NCBI GenBank assembly: GCA_033239005.1
Contig: BSQZ01000014.1
Span: 4,345,001 to 4,409,000 of the forward strand
Source: Lamellibrachia satsuma
Lineage: Eukaryota > Annelida > Polychaeta > Sabellida > Siboglinidae
Reading direction: 5' to 3'
DNA length: 64,000 nt
Shown here: positions 46,090-64,000 of the stretch, in pieces
Layout of the letters: every line of letters begins with the position of its first letter
How positions within the stretch are numbered: position 1 is the stretch's first letter
The notes under the pieces: model-generated
Seen by the model: only the letters and a program-made list of their open reading frames with translations
Databases searched by the model: none
What the model was told of the DNA's origin: nothing
Translations under genes and position numbers: made by a program

Positions 46090-47674
46090 TTAATTGTTCA
46101 ATGAAGGCACAACACATGTTGGCAATTTCGTTAAACCGCATTGCCTGTGTGACTGTGTCTTTCGGACGACACAGTTAAAGCGGTTGGTCTTTTGTAACTG
46201 TTGTCTATGCCAGGGGAAGTAAACTATCCCACACAGGGGGTAAATATGTAAGCTGCTGTGGACTCCACGATTCAACTTTACTTCATCACTGCTCAACTAT
46301 TCGTTGATACATATCTGGTTTACATACCTCTCAACGCTCTCGCATAATCCGCGAGATTCACAGTTTCGCATTTAATGTTACCGTCCCTCAGCAAAGCTCT
46401 GACATCTCACGCATATTTTCATTGTCTTTAGAAATTAATAATTATTATGAAAAAAACCTGTTTTGTAAAAATGAAACGCAGAATCTATTCGTGTGTGTCA
46501 TTTGCGAAGACCGGTAATACCTGCCTTTTACTGAATAACGTGTGACACGCGGTCAGTGATTGGTCAACAGTTGAGCATCGACCAATGGAAAGCAGTGTAA
46601 GCACGTGTTAAACAGCTCTTGACGTTCAGTGAGGTCAGTGGGCTGAAGGACTGCGGCCACTGGACCTTCAGAACATTTCTCACGCCGAAGAATCCACGGA
46701 TAGCTATGTCTTTATTCATCGTTGCGTGTTACTGACACGTGACGCCTTTGTCTGTTTTACAAGAAACCCGGAACCATGCGCATTGCCTTTTGTTATACTA
46801 ATAATTTTTCACACCTTTGTACACGTACAACCGGACTCTGTTATTCTTAATTCAACAGCCGCTCCTGAAAGAAATCCCTGCTCGGATTGCCTTCAATTAT
46901 GGTAGAAATGGTCACAATAAATACCAGCGCACTGATTGTGTCTCGATAGGATGGATTCGTCGTGGCGAATGAATGTAGAGCAGACGCATGTTCGTCTGGC
47001 TCACACAAGTCTAGGCACTGCACACGTCAGTGTATGAACTACTCACATCTCCAGGTCAATCTCAATCCGGTCCAGCGGGACACTTGAGTGAGATAATTCA
47101 CTGGAGAGAGATAATAGGTTATGAGGGGTATGGCAGGGATCTCAACCTCCCATCTCTGTTTTGGGGACCAACCTCCCAGCTCCCACCAATTTTTAGATTC
47201 CACCTCCAATTTCCCACCAATCCCACACCACTAAATTAATATATTGTTGAGACCAACATTCCACATTCCGCCCATTTGTAGGGCCACCTTCATGCCAAAC
47301 TGCCAACTTCATGCCAATGGGGTATTTTGCAATTCCGCCTCGGTCCTATCACTAAATGTTGACATTTGCATTACCAGTCCCTATGTCACAGTGAAATCTT
47401 TCGCCGCACTTTGGGCCAAATGCTCGGAACCACATCCGCCAAAGTCAGCCATCTGTAAATGTTTGTATTTTAATGACAACCGCCCATAAAAACAGCTATT
47501 TCTCTCCTTGAAACTCTTTGTAGCGACACGGAACCTTGTTTTGAGCACTGCATAGTTAGACTTACGAGGAATTTTGCAGACGAGGCGCTTGACTGACTTG
47601 ATTCTACAAGATCATTAGACTGTTGCTGGCTCTGTTGACCAATACAGCTATGTGTCAAGCGTAGCCGTTCCTTG
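46090..47674. other. Upstream region of the Mx-like gene
   Basis: No exon is supported. Several short ORFs (for example 47244-47489) lack recognisable content. This stretch should hold the promoter and 5' UTR of the gene starting at 47675. I could not identify a convincing TATA box or interferon-type response element. Confidence 0.4.
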
Positions 47675-63856
<16,182 letters not shown>

Positions 63857-63861
63857 GTTGG

Positions 63862-63865
<4 letters not shown>

Positions 63866-63929
<64 letters not shown>

Positions 63930-63968
63930 GTGCGTGCGTGCTTGCGTGCTTGCGTGCGTGCGTACGTA
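63866..63968. repeat. GT then GTGC microsatellite after exon 10
   Basis: About 29 GT units start nine bases after the donor of exon 10 and pass into TGCG/TGCT units. Confidence 0.95.
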
Positions 63969-64000
63969 CATGAGTTTGCCCGTCAGTGCGTGCGCCTCAA

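Overview
This is animal nuclear DNA. Coding sequence is split into short exons with GT-AG introns whose phases match. The rest is dominated by non-LTR retrotransposons, DNA-transposon remnants, tRNA-derived SINE pieces, minisatellites and very long TA, CA and CT arrays. There are no operons, prokaryotic genes or CRISPR arrays. The repertoire (CR1/Jockey-group and L2-like LINEs, an Mx-like dynamin, an invertebrate-type LPDTDVFVL gene family, a DUF4559/CXorf38-like ORF) suggests a marine invertebrate or non-vertebrate deuterostome. I cannot name the species.

Two split host genes can be reconstructed, both on the + strand and both cut by the window edge. (1) 621-6024: the 3' part of a WD40-repeat gene, probably of the WDR49/WDR64 group. 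Six exons are well supported (621-785, 1815-2068, 2707-2907, 3577-3715, 4279-4404, 4880-4993) and a last exon is possible (5845-6024). (2) 47675-63856: the 5' part of a dynamin-superfamily GTPase close to Mx proteins, with ten exons covering the start codon, the G domain (GIQSSGKSS, DLPG, TKVD) and much of the middle/stalk region. Its intron 2 is packed with retrotransposons, and exon 3 lacks the expected AG acceptor (AA at 57969-57970), so the locus may be splice-defective or may use a cryptic site 21 bases downstream.

The space between is mobile and repetitive DNA. One CR1/Jockey-type LINE at about 13.94-16.96 kb has an intact endonuclease-RT ORF of at least 904 residues. Related broken copies lie at 1.55, 2.26, 18.55, 26.63, 52.56-55.43 and 55.45-56.52 kb. 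A different LINE with a YADE instead of YADD catalytic box lies at 24.2-25.6 kb. RTE-like scraps lie at 1.26, 3.23, 42.85 and 57.7 kb, and an L2/Rex-like minus-strand remnant at 56.5-57.7 kb. A 2.69-kb hAT-like element (27317-30002) has terminal inverted repeats and near-identical 8-bp flanks. Directly after it lies a decayed member of the LPDTDVFVL family (30.09-31.69 kb). A DUF4559-like ORF (34378-34845) is cut at its 3' end by an SGNH-hydrolase-like repeat that recurs inverted at 37.65-38.35 kb and is partly re-duplicated around a giant CA array. Interspersed 0.4-1 kb repeat modules recur in both orientations at 12-14, 17-18.5, 35.6-36.1 and 39-45 kb.

No single novel multi-gene system is visible. 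The most interesting points are the ways repeats touch gene structure: a LINE tail 11 bases from a WD40 exon, a 52-bp minisatellite running into a dynamin splice acceptor, the missing acceptor at dynamin exon 3, a microhomology-bounded tandem duplication of half a LINE, and a 0.7-kb head-to-head minisatellite palindrome.
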